A DNA stretch of 64,000 nt from Leptodactylus fallax (lineage: Eukaryota; Chordata; Amphibia; Anura; Leptodactylidae). Below the pieces are notes generated by a model that was not told the origin of the DNA, searched no databases, and saw only the letters and a list, made by a program, of their open reading frames with translations. The DNA lies in NCBI GenBank assembly GCA_947044405.1, contig CAMRHE010000357.1:1163501-1227500 (forward strand). The letters are read 5' to 3'. Below, piece after piece: positions 24,141-36,626 of the stretch. The position numbers were made by a program, and so were the translations under genes. The number at the start of each line of letters is the position of its first letter. The stretch's first letter is position 1.

Positions 24141-24281
24141 AGGCTAGGTTCACTTCTGCGTTCGGGGATTCCGTCTCCCATTCCGCTTGAAAAATGCGGA
24201 GACAAAAGTCCTGCAAGGAGGACTTTTCTCTCTGCATATTCCAGGTGAAAACCTGGCAGAAATCCAGCGGACCCCATTATA
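24141..24281. mobile_element. TTCAC-ended MITE, truncated by a palindromic element
   Basis: It starts AGGCTAGGTTCACTTCTGCG and has GGAGACAAAAGTCCTGC and AACCTGGCAGAAATCC. It stops at the left arm of the palindromic element at 24283, so its other end is missing. Confidence 0.5.
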
Positions 24282-24282
24282 G

Positions 24283-24474
24283 AGGAGGAGAACAAGAGAT
24301 AAGTTGAAACAAAATAATAAATAATTGCCCTTCCTATCAGGTTTGCAGTTATAACTGCATTTCCCGACTCCCTGATGGTGGGAGCCGGTACTTAATGTGT
24401 CTGCGCTCCCACAGGCTCCCACCATAACAAAATTATTTATTATTTTGCTACAACTTATCTCTTGTTCTCCTCCT
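24283..24474. repeat. Palindromic element with 44-bp inverted arms
   Basis: The arms 24283-24326 and 24431-24474 pair at 41 of 44 bases; the outer 24 are perfect (AGGAGGAGAACAAGAGATAA...). The centre holds a second hairpin, ATGGTGGGAGCC with GGCTCCCACCAT. The right arm runs into a hammerhead-like motif at 24468-24520. Confidence 0.8.
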
Positions 24475-24520
24475 GATGAACCCCACATCTCTATCAGAGT
24501 GAGGGGAAACACGTTGAGGA
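24468..24520 (+). ncRNA. Hammerhead-ribozyme-like motif 1
   Basis: CTGATGA (24473-24479) is followed by a stem-loop CCCCAC...GTGAGGG and GAAAC (24506-24510), then a two-base-pair stem III, AC-AC-GT, and T24515 as the residue before the predicted cleavage site. Stem I pairs TCCTC (24468-24472) with GAGGA (24516-24520), five of five. This is the core layout of the minimal hammerheads known from Penelope-like elements. Odd points: an extra A after CTGATGA and an imperfect helix II (one mismatch or bulge). Activity is not shown. Confidence 0.45.
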
Positions 24521-24540
24521 TATGGCTGAGGATATGGCTA

Positions 24541-25867
24541 TTTAAGAATGAGTAATCTACCTGCCTATAGCTATGTTTCAAAAGCACTACTGAGAGTTAC
24601 CTTCAGCTGTTAATCATCTGACAGGCTGCAATAGGGGTGAGGAGAGAGGAGAGGATCTCATTACTTCATGCAGAGATGGCTGTGATGAGAAGAAGCATGA
24701 CATTACAAGGTGTTTTTTTAATGATAGACTCCCTTTAATTGTTTGGGAGTTCCTTTATGTTATATTAATAAAAGTTATGTTTTAGCTTCCTTTTTTCTCA
24801 GTGACCCAATTTTGGAAGCACCTCTCAATGATTCATTTTGATGTCCAAGAGAGTTGTGATAACTTCTATGGAGGTTGTAGTGATTCTCATATAGCTAATT
24901 CCTCAGATTCATCACCAATGAACACAAGTCGAAAATATTGTCTGAATGGGATTTATTTCGATGGAGTACAGAGCAAAGGAGAGATTTCAGGCCCCCAGAT
25001 AGTACATGCAAGAATAGTTGTCTGAACCAACAATTTTGGTGGCACTGGATGACTATGTCATGTGTATTGGGTCCTCTTGACTCTTCAGGAGGAAGAATAT
25101 ATCAGTATTCATCTAGCTTTCTCCTCTCGTAATACGCTGCTTGATCGAGCAAACGTGTGTAGGAGAGTGAAGCAAAATAGCTGTCGGCCAAAACCAATAG
25201 CTTTGTTTCCCTACCAGAAAAGTGTATAGCCAGCATTGCTCTCCTGTCTGCAGTAAAAAACCAATTCAGACAAGTGTACCTGTGTGTGAGGAAGACAGGA
25301 GGAATAGCTGTAGGCCAGAAAATCATTGGCTGACAACTATTGAAGATGTATGAGTAATGTTACAGCTTTAAAAAAAAAAAAAAAAAAAAAAAAACTGGAA
25401 TAAGAATGCAACAGAAAACTGCTCTGAGTTTCACAATTTGTTTTAATAATCCCCCCCACTGATTTATGTTTATAGACTTATTTTAAATTAACTCTGTCAA
25501 CAATATCTGTGCAATGCAACATTCATTTTAGCAGTACTTTTACTTTTCAGTAGTGTAAGTTTACTAAGAATGAGTTGTAAGATTATAAAAGTCAACAAGG
25601 TGTGAATTTGTTAATAACCATCATTTACAGTCATCCAGGTCAAACCAAAAGAAACAAAAAAGTCCATCCTCAGGGAAGGCTGCCTAGTTATCTACCTATA
25701 AAGCTTACTTGTTGTTTCAGTTAACTTTTCAGGATAAACTGGCATGTGTGTGTACATGAGGAGTAACACTATTACTGGTCATTATATGATGCATATTCTG
25801 CTCTTTGCAGCAGTTTTACCCTTTACATGCTATATCTGGAAATTGCAGTCCTCTCTGAGCTGATGGG
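24541..25867. other. Intronic DNA with an A25 run
   Basis: A homopolymer of 25 A lies at 25370-25394. The stretch 24580-24740 (ACAGGCTGCAATAGGGGTGA, ATAGACTCCCTTTAA) may be a MITE fragment. No exon was recognised. Confidence 0.45.
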
Positions 25868-26056
25868 TGGTGCAGAGGCATAACTTGAAGCTCCTGAGCC
25901 CCAATGCAAAATCTGTAATGGGGCTCGTACCTAATGTGTGCGATTTAGAATAGTGGTATACTTTATGTGGTAGAAGGACCTTTGGGACCCCCTCAGGGTC
26001 CAGGCCCTGTAGCAGCTGCTACCACTGCACCCCCTATAGCTACTCCCCTGGGTTGG
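25868..26056 (-). mobile_element. hAT-like MITE (CAGGGGCGTAGCTA family), minus strand
   Basis: On the minus strand it reads CAGGGGAGTAGCTATAGG, then GAGGGGGTCCCAAAGGTCC and CCCCATTACAGATTTTGC. The copy at 52763-52930 carries the same blocks in the same order on the plus strand. Confidence 0.65.
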
Positions 26057-26574
26057 AGAATATCTGCCATACATTGCACACAATGAGTAGAGGAGGAATC
26101 TGCTCTATAACTGTCCCTCTCTCACTTAAAACAGCCCCAGGACATAACAGGACATATACATATTTCTGACCTGAACTGGTATGAACAAGCCACTTTGACT
26201 GTAATAGAAAGATGTACGGTCAGACTAAAAGGTGTATTTGTGGTCTTATCTCCCTCAATTCCCCCCTACCCTCTTCATAGACTTGCATACAAATGAAACA
26301 CATTTTAACAGGGGGAGGGGGGAGCAGGAAAACAGCCTGATAGGAGCAGAAAGAAATAATTCTCTCTCATAAGACATATTACACAGTTTCTTGCGATGGC
26401 CTGTACTATTAAATTAGCAAAGTTTGTTGAAATGACAATGCCTACTCAAAAACAAGAGTAAGAACAATAATAAAGAATGAGACATTAGTGCGTATTCATA
26501 TTCATTCATATTTGTATTAATTCATATTATATGAACTATACAACAAATGCAAATCTAGTCCTAACTGCAGGTTT
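26057..26574. other. Intronic DNA, nothing recognised
   Basis: AT-rich, with no repeat family or open frame of note up to the LINE target site. Confidence 0.5.
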
Positions 26575-26587
26575 AATTATGTGAACT
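26575..26587. repeat. Target-site duplication, 5' copy, of the LINE at 26588
   Basis: AATTATGTGAACT is repeated perfectly at 27957-27969. Confidence 0.92.
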
Positions 26588-27956
26588 GGGGAATCTCTGA
26601 CAGGGTATTCCGCAACTGACGTCGCCATGGGATCTACCGTGTATGTCACCTCCAAAGTGACTCCAGTTGGCGGACGACACTGGCTACCCCGGCCTCGACT
26701 GACTTACTCCCTCTTGACACCTGGCGCGATATGCAGCTTCGTCACTTTATGAACTCACTCCTGGCCCCGAGTGAATTTAGGTCAGAACCTACATTTTTGG
26801 AGCGCATCTATGTGGGTGACAGTCTCCTGCGCCATTCCCTCTCAGTCATCTACAAGCTTCTGATTGATCATCCTCATGGGTCTGTTCACCCCGTTATGTT
26901 GAAATGGGAAGCGGATCTGTCTCTCTCCCGGGAACAAAGAGAACGCATTTTCCAACTCACGCATGGGGATTCTGTCAGCTCCCGCTACCAGGAGGCCAGT
27001 TTTAATATCTTGTCCTGATGGTATAGGGCCCCCGCAAAGCTACATACGTTTTTCCCGAAGGTCTCCCCGATGTGCTGGAGGTGTGTGCCAGAGGAGGGCG
27101 ACATGCTTCATATCTTCTGGTCCTGTTCAGCTCTTTTCTCATTTTGGGATGGTGTTAACCGGATCATTTTGCAAATTACTGAGACGTCTCATCAGTTGGG
27201 CCCTGCTTTGTTTCTACTTCACCGCTGCGAGTCTCCAGCGCATGTATACAGGCGCTCGCTACTCCGTTTTTTGGCCCTCGCGGCCTGAGCTTGCATTCCG
27301 CAATTCTGGAAGCGAGTAGAACCTCCTCCTCTCTCCCTCTGGATTCTGAAGGTCAATAAGATTATGCGCATGGAAAACCTCACTTCCTTCCTGCATGACA
27401 CAGGTGAAGCATTTAACAAAACTTTGTTTTACTGGTTGGAATTCCAACGTACTGCAGTGTATAAGATGCTTCTGGACTCTGCGCCCCCCTCCTGGGCTTG
27501 AACGCTGGTCTCTGAGCTCTGATCAAAGTCTCCCACCGTTAGCATTTGTCCTACCATTGTATTGTTTCTATATCTGACCTTACATAGTGAACTTCAGGTC
27601 CGTCTACTGTGGCCCTCACAAATGTTGTCCTCCAGGCCTCCCTGTAGGCCCACACATGGTATGTTACCCTGTTCACTCCCCCATTACCCTCCCTGCCTGA
27701 CCAATACCCCCCCCCTCCCCCCCTTTTTTTTCTCCTCCTCTTCCTCTCTCTGCTCTCCTTCCCTTCCCTCTCCACTCTTTTTTCATCTTCTTCTAAATAA
27801 TGTTTATGTTGCCTTGCTGACTGTGGCTGTCCTGGGATCCCATTTGGTGGCTCCGGTCCACATTGTTTGTATTTCTGGTCTGTTGTTTTATGTTGTTTAT
27901 TTGTGAAAATTCAATAAAATATTTGAATTGAAAAAATAAATAAATAAATAAATAAA
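26588..27956 (+). mobile_element. L1-like LINE, 5'-truncated, decayed
   Basis: This is a 1.37-kb 3' fragment of an L1-like element: the end of ORF2, a C/T-rich 3' UTR (27680-27790), TTCAATAAAATATTTG and a (AAAT)n tail. Perfect 13-bp target duplications define both edges. It is antisense to the RIM gene, like the LINE at 12917, and belongs to a related but different family. Confidence 0.93.
26640..27500 (+). pseudogene. LINE ORF2 C-terminal remnant
   Basis: One reading frame aligns with the C-terminal ORF2 of the LINE at 12917. It includes LDTWRDMQLRHFMNSLLAPS, HPVMLKWEADLSLSREQRE, then CWRCVPEEGDMLHIFWSC, the same zinc-knuckle spacing style. Two TGA stops interrupt this frame (27016-27018 and 27286-27288). 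The RT and endonuclease domains are absent through 5' truncation. The last section (VNKIMRMENLTSFLHDTGEA) is still readable. Open frames on the minus strand over this interval are shadows. Confidence 0.85.
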
Positions 27957-27969
27957 AATTATGTGAACT
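27957..27969. repeat. Target-site duplication, 3' copy, of the LINE at 26588
   Basis: AATTATGTGAACT directly follows the (AAAT)n tail. Confidence 0.92.
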
Positions 27970-28099
27970 ACAGTACCTGCATCACAGATTTCTATAATGC
28001 AGGTAGTTTGGATGACTAGACACGTGACTGAGATGCGATTTCCCTTTACAATATAGTTTTGATATTACAGATGAACTGCGCAATCTGAATAAGCCCTAC

Positions 28100-28800
28100 A
28101 TTACTAATTGTGGTCTAATGATTTATACACTCTCTAAGTGTAGACTAATGAGCTATACACTCCCTGAGCATAGTCTAACGTTCTATACAATCCCTGAGGG
28201 TGGACTAGTGATCTATACACTCTCTGAGGGTGGACTAATGATCTACACACTCTCTGAGCAAGGTATAATGTTCTTTATAATTCCTGAGGCTAGACTAATG
28301 ATCTGTAGACTCCCAGAGGGAGGATTAAAAAATATATACAATCTCTGAGGGTGAACTAATGATCTATACACTCCCTTACACAGTCTAATGTTTCATAAAA
28401 TCCCTAAGGGTGGACTGATGATATATACAGTCCTTGAGGGTGGACTAACTACCTGAGGGAGGACTAATGTCATATACAACCTGTGAGGATAGATTAATGA
28501 TCTATAGACTCTCTGAGCAACGTCTAATGTTCTTTATAATCCATGAGGGTGACCTAATGATCTACAGACTCCCTATACAATCTCTGAGGGTGGACTAATT
28601 ATCTACACAATGCCTGAGTATAGATTAATTATCTATACACTTCTTGAGGGTGGACTAATGATCTGTACACTCCCTGAAGATAGACTAATGTTCTATACAC
28701 TCCCAGAGCATAGACTAATTATTTATATAACCCCTGGGGTAAGACTAATGTCTATACACTCACAGAGGGTTGACTATACACTCTCTATTGGTGAACTAAT
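28100..28800 (+). repeat. Minisatellite, 30-bp unit, about 23 copies
   Basis: The unit is near CCTGAGGGTGGACTAATGAT followed by CTATACACTC. Because 30 is a multiple of three, open frames of 76 and 66 codons survive (28118-28348, 28610-28810) with a 10-residue period (LPEGGLMIYT-like). Copies have drifted, and some units are shortened by a few bases. I regard it as non-coding. Confidence 0.88.
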
Positions 28801-28949
28801 CAAATTCTAGGCGTGCATACAATATTGACTTTTGATTAACCATCACATAGTTCATGTATGCTTTTCATTTATTCATGAGTTCCAAACTTCTTGCATCATC
28901 TTCCAGCATATTATTAAAACTATGCTTCTATGGATATTGAGGGATGTGA

Positions 28950-29295
28950 ATTAAAGAGGCTTTTCCATCTGGGTATTAATGACAAGATATGCCATAAACT
29001 CCTGTTAAATGTGGATCCCACCTCTAGGATGAGAACTGGGGTTCCCTGATCGCCATTCGCAGCCATAGTGAATAGACAGATGGGTGTGCATGTGTGGGAC
29101 TTGTATGGGAGTTACAAAAATAGCCGATAGCATCGGCTATTTTTAGTGAATAAGGAGACCTATGAAAGTGCGGCTATCTATCTTTACTACAGTTATGAAA
29201 AGGGTTAGGAAATCAGAGATATAACGCATCTACCAAATGTTTATGGCATCTTCTGTGGATATAAGCATAAATGTCTAGATGGGAATATCCCTTTA
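28950..29295. mobile_element. Short TTAA-type MITE copy, diverged
   Basis: The left end AAAGAGGCTTTTCCATCTGG and right end CTAGATGGGAATATCCCTTT are inverted. Internal ATGACAAGATATGCC and GTTTATGGCATCTTCTGTGG pair loosely. It is non-coding. Confidence 0.55.
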
Positions 29296-29446
29296 AGAAG
29301 GGTGCCCCAAAGAGAATTGAGTTCACTTGGGTAACTGTGGATGCTGTATACTCAAGCCCTGCAAATGTGAAACAATGTGCTTTTGTGGGCACATCCCCTA
29401 CAGTCGCACATCATGAGGCTGGGGCACTAAAGATTTGTACCATATA

Positions 29447-29720
29447 AGGTTAAGGCCCCATGTGTTGGGTCCTCTGTGAGATGTCCACCCCAGGAATCCT
29501 GCAGAAGACCTGCACATGGCAAAGAAAACAGCTGTTTTCACGGTTCGTGAATAACTGGCCCTGGCTTTCAACCTTTTGCATTGCAAAAGTTAAAACTGGA
29601 AGCGACTTGAAGAAATAATTGTTTTTGCAGCTTCTGGGTGGTATTTGTTTAAATCCCATCCACAACATTGCTGCTGTACTTCACTGCGGCTTAGCCTCTG
29701 GCAATTTTGCAGTGGTTAAC
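29447..29720 (+). mobile_element. Palindromic MITE, 'GGCCCCACGT' family, degraded
   Basis: It starts AAGGTTAAGGCCCCATGTG. Further matches to the family (CCATCCACAACATTGC, CTCTGGCAATTTTGCAG) are patchy and the right terminus is lost. Confidence 0.5.
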
Positions 29721-30104
29721 CCACTTCGACTTCGACTAAGCAACATTAGGCATATGTTAAAGGTAGCTTTTCTGACAGTTTGGAAATTGTGGAGTCGAAT
29801 CTATATAATTCTGTGTTATCTACTACTGTATGTACTAAATTATTGACTACTAATCTACAGCAACCAAACATGATACAGTCTATTTCTCATGGGATTTAAG
29901 AACTGGTAGAAATAAATAAACAAATTCTGAAAGGAAAAAATACAACAGGGAGCTCCCTTGTGCGGGACCTTAAATGTACAAGTGAAATAATTCCAGGCTC
30001 CCCTTATAGGTGGAAAATTACCTTGAGGTGTTGTGTGATACACACCAACTTTTGCGTCTTATTATAGAGACTTTGTGGGGATGCTGCAGTGATGGTGTCC
30101 CAGT
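29721..30104. other. Intronic DNA left of the palindromic element
   Basis: No gene was recognised. The last 180 bp (GTGTTGTGTGATACACACC) may belong to the palindromic element that follows. Confidence 0.4.
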
Positions 30105-30110
30105 CCTGAG

Positions 30111-30427
30111 TGTGAATCTTCACAATAAAGGTTGTCCAAAGGTGGATTTTTTATTTGGAGTATACAGATAGCTAGTATAACAGTGGAATCTGAGGAAGGA
30201 GCAGCAGGCTCCGAAACGCGTTATAACCTGGTTTTTCTTTTTTGTTTTTTATTTTGTCATTTTGTTGCATTTATTGCAATCTATATACTCCAAATAAAAA
30301 ATCCACCTTTGGACAACTGTATTGGGAGTCAATTCCATTTAATCTGGAGGAATCACGGCCACAGTGGTACCTAAGAGGGAGCACAGGAAAATTCGGTCAA
30401 GTCTTGTGTTTTTTGTGAAGATTCACA
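30111..30427. repeat. Palindromic element with perfect 34-bp inverted arms
   Basis: Arms 30131-30164 and 30284-30317 are exact inverted copies over 34 bp (GTTGTCCAAAGGTGGATTTT...). An outer pair, TGTGAATCTTCACA at 30111-30124 and TGTGAAGATTCACA at 30414-30427, is also perfect. The 119-bp centre holds a hammerhead-like motif. No coding capacity. Confidence 0.88.
30188..30225 (+). ncRNA. Hammerhead-ribozyme-like motif 2
   Basis: CTGAGGA (30190-30196) is followed by helix II, GGAGC (30198-30202) with GCTCC (30208-30212), then GAAAC (30213-30217). A minimal stem III, AC-GC-GT, follows, with T30222 just before the predicted cleavage site. All conserved core bases CUGANGA and GAAA are present. As in motif 1, there is one extra A between the core and helix II. 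Stem I is weak: two adjacent base pairs, then scattered matches. Hammerheads of this short stem-III type are known from Penelope-like retroelements. Confidence 0.45.
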
Positions 30428-30609
30428 CACCCATATTATTTAGAAATAAATAAAGAAATGAAATAACTTCACAACAGCGGACTGGGGTGTTCAGGAGGAC
30501 GGAATTACTCTATCTATGCAATCTACATAAAATGTTTTATTTGTACAATATTCTTTTCACTCGTGGGATTTTTTTTTCCCATTGATTATGTACTATAATA
30601 TACAATATA

Positions 30610-32212
<1,603 letters not shown>

Positions 32213-32256
<44 letters not shown>
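32213..32256. repeat. (TA)n microsatellite at the Tc1 boundary
   Basis: About 22 TA units follow the right Tc1 end, consistent with TA-targeted insertion into an AT microsatellite. Confidence 0.9.
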
Positions 32257-32257
<1 letters not shown>

Positions 32258-32345
32258 CAGCCAGTACTACCTTATGTAGTTATTTATTCCATCTGAATAT
32301 ATTCTCTTCTGCTAGGTCATGTGACTCTCACTCTGACCAGATATA

Positions 32346-33123
32346 CAGTGGGGAAAAAAAGTGTTTAGTCAGCCACCAATTGAGCAAGTTCTCCCACTTA
32401 AAAAGATGAGAGAGGCCTGTATTTGACATCAAAGGTAGACCTCAACTATGAGAGACAAAATGAGAAAACAAATCCAGAAAATCACATTGTCTGATTTTTA
32501 AAGAATTTATTTGCAAATTATGGTGGAAAATAAGCATTTGGTCAATAACAAAAGTTCATCTCAATACTTTGTTATATATCTTTTGGTGGCAATGACAGAG
32601 GTCAAACTTTTTAAGTAAGGGTGGGTTCACACCTGGGCTTCAGTCCGTCTGTTGCCAATCCGAGTGAAAATCTCGACGAACGGGATTGGCATTGGATACA
32701 GACAGGTCAGCGACGCATTGGTTAAAAACCCATTCATTTGAATGGGTTTTTAAAGCAATGCGAGGGTGTCCGATTGCACCCTCTGCGCTGCGAAGCTGTT
32801 TTTTTTCGTCGGACACGAAGTCCTGCATGTCCGACTTTGTTTCCGACAAAAGAAAAGGACAGAGGAGCCTCTTAAAGAAGATGTTACAGGTCTGTGAGAG
32901 CCAGAAATCTTGCTTGTTTGTAGGTGACCAAATACTTATTTTCCACCATAATTTGCAAATAAATTCTTAAAAAATCAGACAATGTGATTTTTTAGATATG
33001 TTTTCTCATTTTGTCTCTCATAGTTGATGTCTACCTATGATGTCAATTACAGGCCTCTCTCATCTTTTTAAGTGAGGGAACTTGCACAATTGGTGGCTGA
33101 CTAAATACTTTTTTTCCCCACTG
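32346..33123 (-). mobile_element. Tc1-like transposon (family 1), internally deleted, with filler
   Basis: Both terminal repeats are intact and flanked by TA (32344-32345, 33124-33125). The transposase is gone; bases about 32620-32853 are replaced by unrelated sequence (GGTGGGTTCACACCTGGGC..., CCCATTCATTTGAATGGG) resembling a TTCACAC-ended MITE. The element is only 778 bp. Confidence 0.9.
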
Positions 33124-33302
33124 TAATGCACACGAGTTAAAGTGATTTCCTGTATGATGGACGGTATACCACAGGTGAAGGCAGAAACTTCTGCTGCTAA
33201 CTACTGAAAAGCAGACTGTACCTGTCACACAGCGAAGGAGAAGTAGCGCAAAAGTTTAACCTGTCTAACTTTATATTCAGAGTCTCTTATTTATTTTGAG
33301 GA

Positions 33303-34998
33303 ATATAATAATAATAATAATAATAATATTAATCCTTTAATAGTCCCACCATGGGGAAATTCAGTGTGTTACAGAAGCAAAGATATGCAATGCAAAGATA
33401 AGAAACACAAATACACATACAATATACACAAAAACGTTCCAAGGTAGAGGCATTCCATTGATAGTAGACAGACAGACAGAAAGGTACAGGTAAAGAAGTA
33501 GCGGGGAGGAAAGACTTCCGATAGCGCTCCTTCTCACACTTAAGGTGAAGTAGTCTGTCACTGACAGTACTTCCCAGCGCAATCACGGTTTCATGCATGG
33601 GATGGGAGTTATTGTCCTGCAATGGAGTTCACCTCGGACAGTTCCTTCTGTCACCCACCACCAGCACTGGGTCCAGGGGCCTCCCCAGGACAGAGCTGGC
33701 CCTTCTAATCAGCTTGTCAAGTTTATTTCTATCCCTGGTTGATATACTGCTCCCCCAGCAGGCCACTCCGAAGATGGCTGATGCCACTACTGAGTTGAAA
33801 AAGGCCCTAAGAAGTGCCCCCTGGACTCCAAAGGCTCTAGGCCTCCTAAGCAGGTACAGCCTGCTGTGGCCCTTCCTGTACAGGACCTCCATGTGATCTG
33901 TCCAGTCCAGCTTATTATTAAGGAGCACACCCAGGTACTTATAGGTGTTGACAATCTCATCTGCATTTACGAAAGTCCACCACCATCTCCTTGGTCTTTC
34001 CAGCGTTAATCCTAAGGTGGTTCCGCTGGCACCAGTCCACAAAATCCCGGTTCAGTTCTCTGTACTCCCTGTCATCATCGTCTGTGATGAGGCTACTATT
34101 GCAAACTCATCAGAATACTTCTGTAGGTAGCAGCTAGATGAGTTGTACGTAAAATCTGCAGTGTACAGTGTGAAGAGGAAAGAGAGGAAAGGGGCAAGAA
34201 CTGTACCCTGATTTACCCCCGTATTACAGATCACGGTATCTGACACACAGTCCCAGGCTCTCACATACTGAGGTCGATTTGTGAGGTAGTCTAGGATCCA
34301 ATTGGAGAGGTGGTGGTCCACTCCAGCAAGGGCCAGCTTGTCTCTCAGTAAACCCGGCTATATGGTGTTAAAAGCACTGGAGAAATCAAAGAACATTATT
34401 CTCACAGTGTCCCCTGGTTTCTCCAGGTGTGAAAGAGCCCTGTGCAGAAGGTGGATGATGGCATCATCCACCCCAATGCCTGGCCAATACGCAAACTGGA
34501 GAGGGTCCATAGCCAGGCTCACTAGAGTGCGGAGATGCGTGAGAACCAGTTTCTCAAAAATCTTCATCAGGTGGCATATCAATGCTACGGGTCTGTAGTC
34601 GTTGAGGTCCATAGGATGAGGTTTCTTTGGGACCGGTACCACACAAGAAGATTTCCACAAATCAGACACTATTTCCAGCTTCAGGCTCATATTAAACATA
34701 TATGTATTAATACTACACAGCTGATCCCCACAAGTCTTAATTAGCATTGTACTGATGCCATCTGGCCCTGCAGCCTTCCCAACTTTGATCTTTTTCAGCT
34801 CCCTTCTCACCTTGGCACGTGTGAAGGTCAGACTATGGTCAGATACTGACGGATTGCTGGATTTACTGGTCTGGTGGGAAATAGCCACAGGGGGTGAAGT
34901 CAGTGTTGTAGAGGGAACTGAAAGACATGCTGGGATAGGAGGAGCTGGTGTGTGATCAAATCTATTGAAAAATAGATTTAGTTCGTTAAGCCAATATG
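33303..34998 (-). mobile_element. Rex1/CR1-like LINE fragment
   Basis: This is a 1.7-kb 3' part of a Rex1-like non-LTR retrotransposon on the minus strand, sense to the RIM gene. The 3' end is CCCATGGTGGGACTATTAAA and an (ATT)n tail (33303-33330), typical of this clade. The 5' edge near 34998 is ragged and no target duplication was found. Confidence 0.88.
33630..34980 (-). pseudogene. Rex1-like reverse transcriptase remnant
   Basis: Read from about 34980 leftwards: LNLFFNRFDHTPAPPIPAC, VRRELKKIKVGKAAGPDGIS, SCVVPVPKKP and LNDYRPVALICHLMKIFEKL. Next come RIMFFDFSSAFNTI (motif A), a TAG stop where a Gln is usual, DHHLSNWILDYLTNRPQYVR and NQGTVLAPFL (motif B). KYSDEFAIV stands where KFSDDSAIV-like motif C is expected, so the second catalytic Asp is Glu. 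Later parts change frame several times (CQRNHLRINAGKTKEMVV, YKYLGVLLNNKLDWTDH). The endonuclease is absent. The copy is clearly dead. Confidence 0.87.
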
Positions 34999-36626
34999 GA
35001 GAGATGGATGATTACATAGTCCTACAGCAAGTAGATATAGTATAGTCTAGAGCTGTTCATGTGACATGTCAGATCACCCAGATTTCCCAGGACTCACCAG
35101 GTCTTTAGACCAACAAATAAACATGCTGTACACAGGCAGCTCTTCCAGAGCTCCAGTTAGCATGCACTAAGAAAAGGGCAGCTTCACCCACCCAGTTTCA
35201 TCCAGGGAGAAATTAGTACGGTAATCCGCTGTTCTATAGCTGTGTTATATGCGACAGTGCAGAACCCAGTAAGATGACAGAGGAGGAAAAGCTCTGTGCC
35301 TGCTATGTGTCAGTCAACTGTTGCAGTGAAGATGATTGTTATCCAGCACTGGTAACTAAGAACTTCAGATTGGTGCTGGATATCAATCACTTTCACTGAG
35401 TTGTGAGTATGCAGAGCAGGTCTGTGGGTTGTAATCCTAAACTGTGAGGAAAGTGGAACTATTGCAATGGCAGGTCATTTAGGCGTAGTTTAATGCCACA
35501 CATAGCAAACTGAGGTATGTCTCCTGCTCAAGCCCCCTTCCCCCACTACAACAGCCCAGAGTCTCCCAACTGGTCAGAGTACCTCCATAATGGCATGCAG
35601 ACTATCTCCATCTGGCTACTTTGCTTAGTGTAATTAAAAGACATATGGGGTTTTTAAAAAGGGGTTATCCAGTCACAGCAAGTTACCACCTATCTTGTTG
35701 AAGTTGCTGATCAGTGGGACCCTCACCGATCACAATAACTTTTAAACACCCCAGATTGAATGGACCAGCTGCTTGGGCAGCGCACACCACCCCATTAATT
35801 TTATTGGGACCACCAGAGATAGTAGAAAACAATGCACTTGGCTATCTCCAGCAGTCCCATTGAAATTAAAGGAACAGTCCAACCAGCTGCTTCATTCAAA
35901 ACTGGTCCCAGATTTTAGGAACTGTGCCAGGAAGTTTTCTGCATTTGCTTTTAAGTCCTCTGAAATTGGTACCATGACCACTCAGCAGTAGTAGCCCCCT
36001 GAGCCACCTATGAGCGTTAAACAAAATGAACTTCAGATTATTAGTGGTGAATCTCCTGTGCCTCTTTCAGCTCAGCAGGTCTGGAATTAGGGTGAAAAAG
36101 ATGAATCGTCATCATCCTAATATTAATATAGGAGGTCTGATATTAATGTAAGGGTCTGTTCTGGGGTCTAATACTAATATGGGGGGGGGGGGTGCTATAT
36201 ATCTAGCCATACCCTTTTATATAAACCATGCCCCACGAACGGCCACTCACATTTTTAGCACACCAAAGGGAAATATAAAAGCCAAGATGGTGTCTTTTCA
36301 GGAGCTGAGGAAGAGCTGGATTGTAGAGATATGAGGGCAGCATACAGTACATGAAACAAGTCTGAAGCATGACAATCAGGTGAGGCATGCAATCAAAAAG
36401 GGAGGGATGGAAGAAAAGGGTTTTTGCTAGAGTGTTTCCTTAAGATATTTAGTCTATCTTCTGTTACTAATTAAACTTTTAAAATTATAGCATTAAAAGG
36501 TTTTTAATGTCTGTAAATAAAATTATCACAATAATAGCAACATCAATGAATATTACATTTCCATTCCATCTGGAATTTTTTTTATTTTTTTTTGTTCTAA
36601 CACAATTAATCTAATACTGATTCCTT
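34999..36626. other. Intronic DNA with one short MITE
   Basis: A diverged MITE of the GATCAGTGGGACC type lies at about 35655-35755 (AAAAAGGGGTTATCCAG...). A G-run of 12 lies at 36180-36191. Nothing else was recognised. Confidence 0.45.

Noticed and set aside
28118..28348. Apparent repeat protein of 76 residues
   Set aside because: It is the 30-bp minisatellite read in frame; units drift with non-synonymous change and there is no splice or start context.
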